This document shows positions 17,113 to 25,188 of a stretch of DNA of 29,971 nucleotides, in pieces. The stretch is from NCBI GenBank assembly GCA_041687475.1, contig JAWLBW010000015.1, forward strand, positions 1 to 29,971. The letters are read 5' to 3'. This stretch comes from JAWLBW01 sp041687475 (GTDB lineage: Bacteria; J088; JAWLBW01). The position numbers and the translations under genes were made by a program. Below the pieces are notes generated by a model. That model ran no database searches. It had not been told where the DNA came from and was given only the letters and a program-made list of their open reading frames with translations. The first letter of the stretch is position 1; each line of letters begins with the position of its first letter.

Positions 17113-17964
17113 TCAAACCGGGGCGGCCTCGACATGCGCGAGGTCGATTTCGCCCTGAAAGACTTCGACCGCCGGGCCGGTCATGTACACGCGATTGTTA
17201 TGCGCCCACTCGATGGTCAGCGTACCACCTTTGAGGTGAAGATGCGCCCGTCGTTCGCTCTTCCCGTTGAGCACCGAAGCAACAAGCGCCGCCGAAGCGC
17301 CCGTGCCGCAGGCCCAGGTTTCACCCGAACCTCGCTCCCACACCCGCATCTTCAGGTTTTCGCGATCGACCACCTCGATGTACTCGGTGTTGACGCGCCG
17401 GGGAAAGACCGGATGCTTTTCGGTGGCCGGCCCGTACTTCTCGACCGGAAACGAAGCCACGTCGTCGACGTAAATGACGCAATGCGGATTTCCCATCGAC
17501 ACGGCCGTAACGCGAAACTGCCGGTCGAGCACGTCAAGCGGCGAATCGACCACCCGGCCGAAGAACACCGTGGGAATGCGGTTGCCGTCGAGAATGGGCT
17601 CGCCCATGTCGACCCGCACCAGGCCGTCGTCTTGAATTTCCGGCACGATGATGCCCGCATCGGTGTGCACGCGAATGGTGGTCTTGTCGGTCAAGCCATG
17701 ATCATGCACGTACTTCGCGAACGCGCGAATACCGTTGCCGCACATTTCGACTTCCGACCCGTCGGCATTGTAAATGGCCATGCGAAAGTCGGCGTCGGGC
17801 ACCGGCGAGGGCTGTACCAGCAGAATCTGGTCGGCGCCCACGCCGAAACGACGGTGCGCCAGCTTCCGGGCGGCCTCGGCCGGGTTGTCGAGCGGCTTCG
17901 CGAGGCAATCGATTACGACGAAGTCGTTTCCGGTACCGTGCATCTTGGTAAAGCGCAGGCTCAT
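17113..17964 (-). CDS. dapF: Diaminopimelate epimerase DapF
   Basis: DapF interconverts LL- and meso-diaminopimelate with a two-cysteine acid/base mechanism. Both motifs are present: EMCGNGIRAFAKY (C75) and WACGTGASA (C219). The N-terminal KMHGTGNDFVV and RRFGVGADQ segments and NADGSE are also typical. It has 283 residues, the normal family length. The ATG overlaps the lysA stop codon as ATGA (17961-17964), so translation is probably coupled. Meso-diaminopimelate made here feeds both LysA and peptidoglycan. Confidence 0.96.
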   Translation of the reverse strand: MSLRFTKMHGTGNDFVVIDCLAKPLDNPAEAARKLAHRRFGVGADQILLVQPSPVPDADFRMAIYNADGSEVEMCGNGIRAFAKYVHDHGLTDKTTIRVHTDAGIIVPEIQDDGLVRVDMGEPILDGNRIPTVFFGRVVDSPLDVLDRQFRVTAVSMGNPHCVIYVDDVASFPVEKYGPATEKHPVFPRRVNTEYIEVVDRENLKMRVWERGSGETWACGTGASAALVASVLNGKSERRAHLHLKGGTLTIEWAHNNRVYMTGPAVEVFQGEIDLAHVEAAPV

Positions 17965-19232
17965 GTGCGTTGCCCCAGCGAGGCGGGAATCTCTTCGCCG
18001 CGAATCAGGTCGTCGAAGTTTTCGCGCTTGCGTACGACGTCGAAACGATCGCCGTCGACCAGCACTTCAGGTACGCGCGGCCGCGCATTATACTGCGAGC
18101 TCATCGCAAAGCCGTAGGCTCCGGCGCTCATGACCGCCAGCAGCTCACCGGCCTTCACTTCGGGCAATTCTCGATCGCGGGCGAGCACGTCGGTGCTCTC
18201 GCAGATCGGTCCCACCACGTCGACGGACTTCCGGGCGACATCGTCTGCCGCTGCCCGCACCGGCTGAATGTGGTGGTAGGCGTCGTAAATCGACGGACGA
18301 ATGAGATCGTTCATGCCCGCGTCGACGATGACGAAGTGCTTGACCTCGCCGATCTTGTTGTAAAGCACCTTGGTCACAAGCGCGCCGGCGTTGCCGACCA
18401 GATTGCGCCCCGGCTCGAAAATGAGCGTGAGTTCGCGACCGGCCACTTCACGCAGAATGGCTTCGCCATACGCCTTGCGGCTCGGCGGCTGTTCGTCTTC
18501 GTAGGTAATGCCCAGGCCGCCGCCGAAGTCGAAGTACCGGATCGGCGCCCCCTGCGCCCGCAATTCATCGACCAGCGGAAGCACTTTGCGCAGCGAATCG
18601 ACGAAAGGTTCGAGCCTGGTCAACTGGCTGCCGATGTGACAGTCGACACCCACGACCTCGATATTCTTGCGTGCCAGCGCATCGGCATAGACATCGCGGG
18701 CCTGCGAAATGTTCACCCCGAACTTGGCCTTCTTCATGCCCGTCGAAATGTAAGGGTGCGTCTGCGGGTCGACGTCGGGGTTGACGCGCAGGGCAATAGG
18801 GGCCTTCTTGCCCATGGTTCCGGCGACGCGGTCGATGGCGGCCAGTTCCTCGGCGCTCTCGACATTGAACATGAGAATGCCGGTTTCGAGCGCGAAGCGA
18901 ATCTCGTCATCGCTCTTGCCCACGCCCGAGAACACGATGCGGCGGGGGTCGCCGCCGGCCTTGAGCGCCCGGAAGAGCTCGCCGCCCGTCACGATGTCGA
19001 ATCCGGCGCCCAGGCGCGCAAACGTGGCCAGCACGGCCAGGTTGCTGTTTGCCTTCATGGCGTAGCAGACGATGTGCGAATGCCCCGTGAAAGCATCGTC
19101 GAAAGCGCGGAACGATTCCTCGAGCGCGGCGCGCGAATAGACGTAGAACGGCGTGCCGAGTTCGGCGGCAAGACGGTTCAGGGCGATGTTTTCGGCGAAA
19201 AGTTCGCCGTTACTGTAATGGAAATGATTCAC
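17961..19232 (-). CDS. lysA: Diaminopimelate decarboxylase LysA
   Basis: This PLP enzyme decarboxylates meso-diaminopimelate to L-lysine, the last step of the pathway. The 423 residues begin with a GTG start (19230-19232), 15 bp after the preceding lipoprotein gene, and include MNHFHYSNGELFAE as in many LysA N-termini. Motifs: YAMKANSN with the PLP lysine K60, HIGSQL, FDFGGGLGITY, IFEPGRNLVGNAG, CESTDVLARDRELP and the C-terminal SAGAYGFAMSSQYNARPRVPEVLV. The fold is a TIM barrel plus a beta domain; the active site forms across the dimer. Confidence 0.96.
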   Translation of the reverse strand: MNHFHYSNGELFAENIALNRLAAELGTPFYVYSRAALEESFRAFDDAFTGHSHIVCYAMKANSNLAVLATFARLGAGFDIVTGGELFRALKAGGDPRRIVFSGVGKSDDEIRFALETGILMFNVESAEELAAIDRVAGTMGKKAPIALRVNPDVDPQTHPYISTGMKKAKFGVNISQARDVYADALARKNIEVVGVDCHIGSQLTRLEPFVDSLRKVLPLVDELRAQGAPIRYFDFGGGLGITYEDEQPPSRKAYGEAILREVAGRELTLIFEPGRNLVGNAGALVTKVLYNKIGEVKHFVIVDAGMNDLIRPSIYDAYHHIQPVRAAADDVARKSVDVVGPICESTDVLARDRELPEVKAGELLAVMSAGAYGFAMSSQYNARPRVPEVLVDGDRFDVVRKRENFDDLIRGEEIPASLGQRT

Positions 19233-19247
19233 CGGTTCTCTGCTCGC

Positions 19248-20252
19248 TCAACGTACGATGACTTTTGCCTGTGCGCCCATGGCGCTTTCGTTTCCGCCGA
19301 CATCGATCGACGACACGCCGTAAACCCAGGCGCCCTTCGGCCGATTCTCGCGAAAGGCATTGTCTTCGACAGGCTCTTCGGTCAGGCGTCGGAAACGCAA
19401 TTCGGCCTCGGAACGGCGATATACATGATACCGCACGTCGGGTTCGTCGACACGCTCCCACCTGAGCTCGACCACCCCTTTGACGGCCACCCCGACCACC
19501 GTGGCGGGTGCGGGCGGCGGCACCAGATCACGGGGCGTCGCGACCACCGGTTCCGAAAGCGGCCCCTCGACCACGAACCCCTCGTGGCGTTGCAGCCAGG
19601 TTGCCGCGTACCGGTATTCACGGTCATTGACGAGGCCGGCATCGGTATAGCGGCTCGTCGTAATGACCGCCGGATAGGTCGGCAGCCCGTCGAACGGCCC
19701 GGTAACCGCTTTCCGATAGAAATGCCAACCCATCACATCGGGTGGAAACGCGGGCATGCCCAGCGTCAGAAACCCGTCGCCCACCTCGATGGCGGGACTC
19801 GGCGCCGGTGGGGGAACCGGGGTGCGAAGAATGATGGAAGCCGCTCCCGGCTCACTCCGGTTTCCGTCGGTGTCGACGGCCAGAATGCGGTAGGCATACC
19901 AGTGCTCGGACTGTACCTGGTCGTCGGTCAGCGCAAAGCGACCGTCGAGGTGCGCCTCTTCGGCGTCGACCCGGGCTATGCGCATCCACGGGCGGCCGGG
20001 CGCCGTGCACTGCGCGCGGGTGCGACCGCTCGAACGCAGCACCTCGAAACCCTGCAGATCTTCAAAGGGTTCGTTGTTGACCTTGCGGGTCGGGGCGCTC
20101 CATACCAGCTGAATTCCGGCCGCAATGTTGCGGGCTTCGGCGCCCGGCACGGGGCGCGGACGCAACCGTTCGGGCGGAATGGGCGGCCCCTTCTTTCCGC
20201 AGGCGGCGGTCAGCGTGATCAACGCCACCAGAGTGACGAGAAGCCGCCGCAT
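19248..20252 (-). CDS. LptM-like lipoprotein with fibronectin type III-like domains
   Basis: The start is ATG 20252, sharing its A with the argH stop (TGATG); the GTG just upstream at 20255 is an alternative. The N-terminus is a lipoprotein signal with Cys18 in TAAC18-GKKGPP. The CGKKGP start is typical of LptM/YifL-type outer-membrane lipoproteins, which in E. coli assist assembly of the LPS transporter LptD. After a Pro-rich segment, the remaining residues form two to three FN3-like modules (about 45-140, 150-225 and 235-330), with W-YAYRILAVDTDGNRSEP, YRYAATW and LRWERVDEPDVRYHVYRR. Lipoproteins of this kind between argH and lysA are also known to me from Geobacter-type genomes. The function in this operon is not established. 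Confidence 0.82.
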   Translation of the reverse strand: MRRLLVTLVALITLTAACGKKGPPIPPERLRPRPVPGAEARNIAAGIQLVWSAPTRKVNNEPFEDLQGFEVLRSSGRTRAQCTAPGRPWMRIARVDAEEAHLDGRFALTDDQVQSEHWYAYRILAVDTDGNRSEPGAASIILRTPVPPPAPSPAIEVGDGFLTLGMPAFPPDVMGWHFYRKAVTGPFDGLPTYPAVITTSRYTDAGLVNDREYRYAATWLQRHEGFVVEGPLSEPVVATPRDLVPPPAPATVVGVAVKGVVELRWERVDEPDVRYHVYRRSEAELRFRRLTEEPVEDNAFRENRPKGAWVYGVSSIDVGGNESAMGAQAKVIVR

Positions 20253-21664
20253 CACACCGTTCCGACTTCGGCCACGAGCGCCTCCCAGGCCTGCCGGGCC
20301 TCGGCCGATGCTTCACGCACGCGCTCGGGGGCCGTGCCGCCTTCGCTGCGGCGTGAGTGAATCGACGTCTGAATGGTGAAACCCTCGGTCGGCGCCTTTT
20401 CGAAGGCCGGGTGAAATTTCTTCAGGTCGTCGACCTTGAGCTCGGTGGTGTCGATGCCCCGGTCTTCACATTCGCGCACGATGTTGCCCGTAATTTCGTG
20501 CGCGTCGCGGAAGGGCACGCCGTTCATGGCCAGGAAATCGGCCAGGTCGGTGGCGGTCAGGTGACCGCGCCCCATCGAACGGGCGACATTGTCGGCCAGC
20601 AGGCGCATGGTGCGCACGGCGCCGGCGGTCACGCCCAGCGACATGCGAACCGTATCGACGGCGTCGAAAATGGGTTCCTTGTCTTCCTGCAGATCGCGAT
20701 TGTAGGCCAGCGGCAGGCCCTTGCAGATGGTAAGCAGGGTCACCAGCGAGCCGTAAACCCGTCCGGTCTTGCCGCGCACCAGCTCGGGCACGTCGGGATT
20801 CTTTTTCTGCGGCATGATGCTCGAGCCCGTGCAGAACGCATCGGCCAGCTCGATGAAACGAAACTCCGACGACGACCAGAGAATGAGTTCTTCGCTGAGC
20901 CGGCTCAGATGCATGGCCGTGATGGCGCAGGCCGACAGCAGCTCGATGGCGAAGTCGCGATCGGCCGACGTGTCGATGGAATTGCGCGTAACCCCCTCGA
21001 AACCCAGTTCGCCGGCAACCCGCTGCCGATCGATGGCATACGGCGTACCCGCCATGGCCGCCACGCCCAGCGGCAGCCGATTCATGCGGCGCGACGCATC
21101 GGCGAATCGCTCGGCGTCACGGCGGAACATTTCGACATAAGCCAGCATGTGGTGACCGAAGGTTACCGGCTGCGCGCGCTGCAAATGGGTGTAGCCCGGA
21201 AAGGGCGTATCGACGTGCGCCTCGGCCTGCACGAGAAAGGCGTCGATGAGTTCTGCCAGTCCGGCCCGAATGCGCCGCGCTTCTTCGCGTAGATAGAGTC
21301 GAACGTCGAGATTTACCTGATCGTTGCGGCTGCGCGCGGTGTGCAGGCGACCGCCGGCGGCGCCGATTTTCTCGATGAGGCGACGCTCGATGTGCATGTG
21401 AATGTCTTCCAGCTCCTGCCGGAAGGGCATTTCTCCACGCTCGATTTCGCCTTCGATTTCGCGCAGCCCCTGCTGAATGGCTGCGGCATCTTCTTCCGAG
21501 ATGATGCCCTTCGCAGCCAACATACCCGAATGGGCAATGCTGCCCCGCACGTCTTCGCGGTAAAGACGCTTATCGTATTGAATGCTCGCCGAAAACGCCT
21601 CGACCAATTCGTTGGTCTTTTCGCGGAAACGGCCGCCCCACGCCTTGGAACTCTTCTGCGTCAT
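20252..21664 (-). CDS. argH: Argininosuccinate lyase ArgH
   Basis: ArgH splits argininosuccinate into arginine and fumarate, the last step of arginine synthesis. The 470-residue product starts at ATG 21664 (MTQKSSKAWGGRF, the usual beginning); the upstream extension of the frame is rejected. Signatures: LEDIHMHIERRL, TARSRNDQVNLD, PGYTHLQRAQPVTFGHH, GSSIMPQKKNPDVPELVRGK (the flexible catalytic loop) and LPLAYNRDLQEDKEP. It belongs to the aspartase/fumarase superfamily and is tetrameric with shared active sites. It is the first gene of the leftward arginine/lysine operon, with a good promoter upstream. Confidence 0.96.
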   Translation of the reverse strand: MTQKSSKAWGGRFREKTNELVEAFSASIQYDKRLYREDVRGSIAHSGMLAAKGIISEEDAAAIQQGLREIEGEIERGEMPFRQELEDIHMHIERRLIEKIGAAGGRLHTARSRNDQVNLDVRLYLREEARRIRAGLAELIDAFLVQAEAHVDTPFPGYTHLQRAQPVTFGHHMLAYVEMFRRDAERFADASRRMNRLPLGVAAMAGTPYAIDRQRVAGELGFEGVTRNSIDTSADRDFAIELLSACAITAMHLSRLSEELILWSSSEFRFIELADAFCTGSSIMPQKKNPDVPELVRGKTGRVYGSLVTLLTICKGLPLAYNRDLQEDKEPIFDAVDTVRMSLGVTAGAVRTMRLLADNVARSMGRGHLTATDLADFLAMNGVPFRDAHEITGNIVRECEDRGIDTTELKVDDLKKFHPAFEKAPTEGFTIQTSIHSRRSEGGTAPERVREASAEARQAWEALVAEVGTV

Positions 21665-21685
21665 GGCATCACCCGAAAAACGTTC

Positions 21686-21715
21686 ACTGTACAGGCTTGC
21701 CGCGAGCACTGTCAA
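21686..21715 (-). promoter_or_regulatory. Predicted promoter of the argH-lys-dap operon
   Basis: On the - strand, a perfect -35 TTGACA (21715-21710) is followed after 18 bp by TACAGT (21691-21686), about 22 bp from the argH ATG. No ARG box or other operator is evident. This single promoter probably serves the chain of overlapping genes down to dapB and beyond. Confidence 0.6.
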
Positions 21716-21814
21716 AGCCGAAGAGACAGGGCCGTGGCAGCCTCGATGCATGTGCCCGCTTTGATGGCCCGACCTCCATTGCCCCGGCACAAAGAAAGGG
21801 CTACGCTTGAACCC

Positions 21815-22717
21815 ATGGCACCCCCGCGCGCAGGCCGCACCACTGGCTGCAGGAACAACCGTCTTTCACCCTGGCGGGTACTGCTGCTGTCCTTCTTCAT
21901 CTGGGGGAATGCGGCTGCGGCCATGGCGACAGACCACCCCACCCCCTCGGAAACACCGCTCTGGTTTCTGGCCGCTGAAGCCGGCGATGTGGCCATGCTC
22001 GAACGTCTGGTCGACACCACCAATGTCGACGCCGTTATCTTCGACGGACTGACCGCACTCATGATCGGCGCTGGTGAAGGCCGTCTCGCCGCCGTACAAT
22101 GGCTGGTCGAGAGGGGCGCCGTCCTCGATCTGCGCGACGACTGGGGCTACACCGCGCTCTTTCACGCCCTGTTGGCAAAGCAGTGGGACACGGCCCGGTT
22201 TCTGGTGAAAAAGGGCGCCGACCTGCGCCTGGCCTCTGCCGAAGGCAACACGCCGCTTCACATCGGGGCCCTGTACGCGCCCGCCCCCGTACTGCGGGCG
22301 CTGCTTCGGGCGGGCGCGCCGCTGAACGTCACCAATGCAACCTTCGGCGCCACGCCGCTGCTGAATGCCGTGCAGGAAGGCAACACAGCCGCGGTCAGGG
22401 CCCTTACCGAAGCCGACGCCGATATCGAAAAGACCGACTTCTTCGGGTGGACGCCGTTGCGCAAGGCCGCCTTCCTCGGCCTGGCCGACGTCGTCGCCGT
22501 GCTCGTGCGGGCCGGCGCCCGGCTCAACGAAGCCGACCACGACGGTTGGACGGCGCTGCACTATGCGGCCTCGCGCGACGATGTCGAGGTTCTACGCGTT
22601 CTCGTCACCGCCGGCGCCGATTTCACCGCCCGCACGGCAAAAGGCGAAACACCGCGCGCCATCGCCGACGCGCGCGGTAAGCTCACCGCTGTCGAATTCC
22701 TGCCTCCCGACCGATAA
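21815..22717 (+). CDS. Exported ankyrin-repeat protein
   Basis: The 300-residue product starts at ATG 21815; the longer frame upstream runs antisense through argH and is rejected. An N-terminal region with a basic stretch, the hydrophobic WRVLLLSFFIWGNAAAAMA and a likely cleavage after AMA (about residue 41) suggests Sec export to the periplasm. The rest is about eight ankyrin units of 32-34 residues, such as GLTALMIGAGEGRLAAVQWLVERGA, EGNTPLHIGALY and DGWTALHYAASRDDVEVLRVLV. Ankyrin arrays bind proteins; the partner is unknown. Catalase-associated AnkB-type periplasmic proteins are one precedent, but no catalase gene is nearby. It is divergent from argH, with 150 bp between. Confidence 0.8.
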   Translation: MAPPRAGRTTGCRNNRLSPWRVLLLSFFIWGNAAAAMATDHPTPSETPLWFLAAEAGDVAMLERLVDTTNVDAVIFDGLTALMIGAGEGRLAAVQWLVERGAVLDLRDDWGYTALFHALLAKQWDTARFLVKKGADLRLASAEGNTPLHIGALYAPAPVLRALLRAGAPLNVTNATFGATPLLNAVQEGNTAAVRALTEADADIEKTDFFGWTPLRKAAFLGLADVVAVLVRAGARLNEADHDGWTALHYAASRDDVEVLRVLVTAGADFTARTAKGETPRAIADARGKLTAVEFLPPDR

Positions 22718-22875
22718 CGCCGCCCGTGATTTTTCGTCCTCAATCGGTACTGGTGAACCCGAGAAGGGCGCATCATTGTCACCGGCCACTTTACGCCTGA
22801 TTCCCTGACCGACGGCGTCGCCAATCGCCTCGAATCGTGGTACCGTACGAGGTTAAATCCGACTACGAGGCCCCC

Positions 22876-24189
22876 ATGAACGTCAAGAACTCGAGCAAGC
22901 TCTTCAAGAAAGCCGTCGATCTGATGCCCGGCGGTGTCAACAGCCCCGTACGCGCCTTCAAGGCCGTGGGCGGAACGCCGCGGTTCATCGACCGAGCGTC
23001 GGGCCCGTATATGTACGATGTCGACGGAAACGCCTACATCGACTACGTGCTTTCGTGGGGGCCCCTCGTACTCGGACACGCTCCCGCCGCCGTCATCGAA
23101 GCCATTACGTCGGCGGCGGCCCGGGGCACCAGCTTCGGCGCACCGAACCCCTACGAGGTCGAGCTGGCGGCGCTGGTGCAGACCTTTTTCCCGCACATTC
23201 AGATGGTGCGCATGGTGAACTCGGGCACCGAGGCAACGATGAGCGCCCTGCGGCTCGCCCGTGCGCACACCGGGCGCGAACTGGTGGCCAAGTTCGAAGG
23301 CTGTTATCACGGTCATGTCGACAGCCTGTTGGTCAAGGGCGGCTCGGGGCTGCTTACCCTGGGCATTCCGGCCACCCCGGGCGTACCCGAGAGCGTGGTC
23401 AACGCCACCATTACCCTGCCCTTCAACGACGAAGCGGCGCTCGAGAAGCTCTTTGCCGAACAGGGCGACCGGCTGGCCGCCGTCATCGTCGAACCCGTCA
23501 TCGGCAACTCGGGCTGCATTCCGCCGCTGCCCGGCTTTCTCAAGAAACTGCGCTCGCTGTGCACGAAATCGAAGACCGTGCTCATCTTCGACGAAGTCAT
23601 GACGGGATTCCGCGTGTCGCGCGGCGGCGCCCAGGAACGCTACGACATCAAGCCCGACCTGACCACCTTCGGCAAGGTCATCGGCGGCGGGCTGCCGGTG
23701 GGCGCCTACGGCGGCAAGGCCGCGATCATGAAGAAAGTGGCCCCCAGCGGCGGCGTGTACCAGGCCGGCACGCTTTCGGGCAACCCCCTCGCCATGGCTG
23801 CGGGTATTGCCACCCTGCGCAGCCTGGGCAAGGGCAACGCGACCTTCGAGAAACTCGAGAAAACGACCAATCGCCTGGTCGGGGGCCTGCTGCAACTGGC
23901 CGAAGATAATGGAGTGGCCGTGACGGCCAACCACGTGGGCAGCATGTTCACGATTTTCTTCCGCGAGCAGCCGGTTCGCACGCCGGCCGAGGCCATGGAG
24001 GCCGACGCGAAGAAATACGCGGTCTTCTTCAACACCCTGCTCGAAAACGGCGTGTACTTTCCGCCGAGTCAGTACGAGGCTGCGTTCCTTTCGACGGCGC
24101 ATGACAAGGATGCCATCGAGAAGACGCTGAAGGCGGCCGACAAGGCGTTTGCGGCGGTGGCCGCCATGAAGCGGGGGGGAAGGAAGTAA
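22876..24189 (+). CDS. hemL: Glutamate-1-semialdehyde 2,1-aminomutase HemL
   Basis: HemL converts glutamate-1-semialdehyde to 5-aminolevulinate, the C5-route step to haem and other tetrapyrroles. The ATG at 22876 follows GAGG and gives 437 residues; the GTG at 22837 is too long. Motifs: FKKAVDLMPGGVNSPVRAF at the N-terminus, RMVNSGTEATMSALRLAR, EGCYHGHVDSLL, the PLP-anchoring IFDEVMTGFRVSRGGAQ (D239) and TFGKVIGGGLPVGAYGG with the PLP lysine K267, then AGTLSGNPLAMAAG. It is a class III aminotransferase fold and a dimer. No other hem gene is next to it. Confidence 0.96.
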   Translation: MNVKNSSKLFKKAVDLMPGGVNSPVRAFKAVGGTPRFIDRASGPYMYDVDGNAYIDYVLSWGPLVLGHAPAAVIEAITSAAARGTSFGAPNPYEVELAALVQTFFPHIQMVRMVNSGTEATMSALRLARAHTGRELVAKFEGCYHGHVDSLLVKGGSGLLTLGIPATPGVPESVVNATITLPFNDEAALEKLFAEQGDRLAAVIVEPVIGNSGCIPPLPGFLKKLRSLCTKSKTVLIFDEVMTGFRVSRGGAQERYDIKPDLTTFGKVIGGGLPVGAYGGKAAIMKKVAPSGGVYQAGTLSGNPLAMAAGIATLRSLGKGNATFEKLEKTTNRLVGGLLQLAEDNGVAVTANHVGSMFTIFFREQPVRTPAEAMEADAKKYAVFFNTLLENGVYFPPSQYEAAFLSTAHDKDAIEKTLKAADKAFAAVAAMKRGGRK

Positions 24190-24473
24190 CCGCACGCTGG
24201 CTGCGTCTACCTGCGATTCTGCTTTCCCCCTCGTGAGGAGATTTACAGGAGATCGCAGGGTTCGCAGAGTGGTTTCGGCTGACACCGTTGGGGTGCGCCC
24301 TCTCCATGTGTTCTATTTTTTTGTGCGGCGCTCAGGTAGCGCCCGTGTAGGGGAGGCAGACATGACCTTCCACCCGAATGGGAACCGGGATGAGAGTGGA
24401 CTGGTTCATCTCTGGCTGATCGTTCGGCCCTGCGGCGGTCCTGAAGGTGACGCATCGGCGCGGCGCTTGCGCT
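24190..24473. other. Non-coding region between hemL and the atp promoter, hairpin-rich
   Basis: There is no credible reading frame in these 284 bp. The region holds a CGCAGAG repeat copy (24245-24269), a perfect hairpin GGCGCT/AGCGCC (about 24328-24344, loop CAGGT), a hairpin GGGAGG/CCTTCC (about 24353-24373), and a longer imperfect pairing of GCAGACATGACC with GGTTCATCTCTGGC. It may encode a structured RNA, but I could not assign it to a known class. Confidence 0.4.
24245..24269 (+). repeat. Dispersed CGCAGAG repeat, copy C
   Basis: The blocks ACAGGAG, CGCAGGG and CGCAGAG occur with the same spacing as copies A and B. It lies 55 bp after hemL. Only degenerate inverted partners are visible (about 24199-24222 and 24432-24455). 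Confidence 0.65.
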
Positions 24474-24503
24474 TTGACGCAGTGCGTACCCGTGTGATAT
24501 AAA
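24474..24503 (+). promoter_or_regulatory. Predicted promoter of the F0 ATP synthase operon
   Basis: TTGACG (24474-24479) and TATAAA (24498-24503) are separated by 18 bp, each with five of six consensus bases. The start codon of the first gene is 61 bp downstream. The intervening leader contains a short GCCC...GGGC hairpin (about 24520-24534). Confidence 0.6.
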
Positions 24504-24564
24504 GTGTAGTTTACGCGAAGCCCGCTGTAAGGGCGGCTGCCGATGTCTTTCTCTCGGGTTTACC

Positions 24565-24816
24565 ATGGCGGAATCACCGCAGCCATCACCCGAAAAGTCA
24601 ATGTACCGGCAGCTCATGGAGCTGGCCGCCGCCGGCATGCAGCTGACCGCCACGATCGGCGCAAGCGCGCTGGTAGGCTGGTACCTCGACGAGAAACTCG
24701 AGACGCGGCCCTGGTTGCTGCTGACCTTGCTTCTCGTCGGTATCGCTGGCGGCTTCCTGGCCTTTGTGCGAACTTTGCGGATACTGAATGACGGCGGACG
24801 GAATGGACAAGCTTGA
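24565..24816 (+). CDS. AtpZ/AtpI-type F0 assembly protein
   Basis: The 83-residue protein has two transmembrane helices (about 18-41 and 50-70) joined by a short loop, with the GWYLDEKLETRPWLLL linker typical of the ATPase gene 1 (AtpZ/AtpQ-like) family often encoded at the head of atp operons. These proteins are thought to help c-ring assembly or Mg/Ca transport in partnership with AtpI. It begins at ATG 24565 and overlaps the next gene, which indicates coupling. Confidence 0.82.
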   Translation: MAESPQPSPEKSMYRQLMELAAAGMQLTATIGASALVGWYLDEKLETRPWLLLTLLLVGIAGGFLAFVRTLRILNDGGRNGQA

Positions 24817-25168
24817 GGGTATCCAACGCGCGATTCTCGCGTTTGCCGTTCTGACTGCATTGGTCGTCGTATTTGTGAAGGGAGCCCTCTGGGGGGGCGG
24901 CGCCTTCGTCGGCGGCCTGCTCGGATACTTGAATTTTCGCTGGCTGCGCGCGACCGTCGAGAAATTGATGGGCGAAGGCAGCAGTAAAGGCAAGGCGGCT
25001 GTGGCCATCGTCTACAGCCTCAAGCTGGTCATCGCCACCGCCGTGCTTGCAGGACTCATTTTCGGTTTACATATTCCGGCGATAGCGCTTCTCATCGGAT
25101 TGGGCGCCATGCCGCTGGGCATCATTTTCGAACCCGTCTTCCGCGCGGTTCTACCCCAGAAGGGTTGA
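24788..25168 (+). CDS. ATP synthase subunit I (AtpI-like)
   Basis: This 126-residue, four-helix membrane protein is of the ATP synthase I family. The helices lie at about 12-30, 34-50, 69-90 and 95-115; LWGGGAFVGGLLGYLNFRWL is typical. Family members act in assembly of the c-ring. ATG 24788 overlaps the end of the previous gene by 29 bases; ATG 24803 (MDKLEGIQ), after GGACGGA, is an equally possible start. It is followed by atpB after 20 bp. Confidence 0.8.
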   Translation: MTADGMDKLEGIQRAILAFAVLTALVVVFVKGALWGGGAFVGGLLGYLNFRWLRATVEKLMGEGSSKGKAAVAIVYSLKLVIATAVLAGLIFGLHIPAIALLIGLGAMPLGIIFEPVFRAVLPQKG

Positions 25169-25188
25169 GCCGGAACTCAGGGAGCTTT

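Noticed and set aside
16348..18117. A 589-codon + strand open frame
   Set aside because: It is antisense to dapA and dapF and shows low-complexity His/Arg/Gly-rich composition typical of shadow frames.
17970..20360. A 796-codon open frame on the + strand
   Set aside because: It runs antisense to dapF, lysA, the lipoprotein and argH, all strongly supported by motifs. It has no ribosome site or recognisable domain and is explained by high GC and codon bias.
22561..24285. A 574-codon - strand open frame
   Set aside because: It is antisense to hemL and the end of the ankyrin gene, with no domain pattern.
24290..24473. Assignment as 6S RNA
   Set aside because: Only a short CTGCGGCGG resemblance was found; no long closing stem with a central bubble could be traced by eye.
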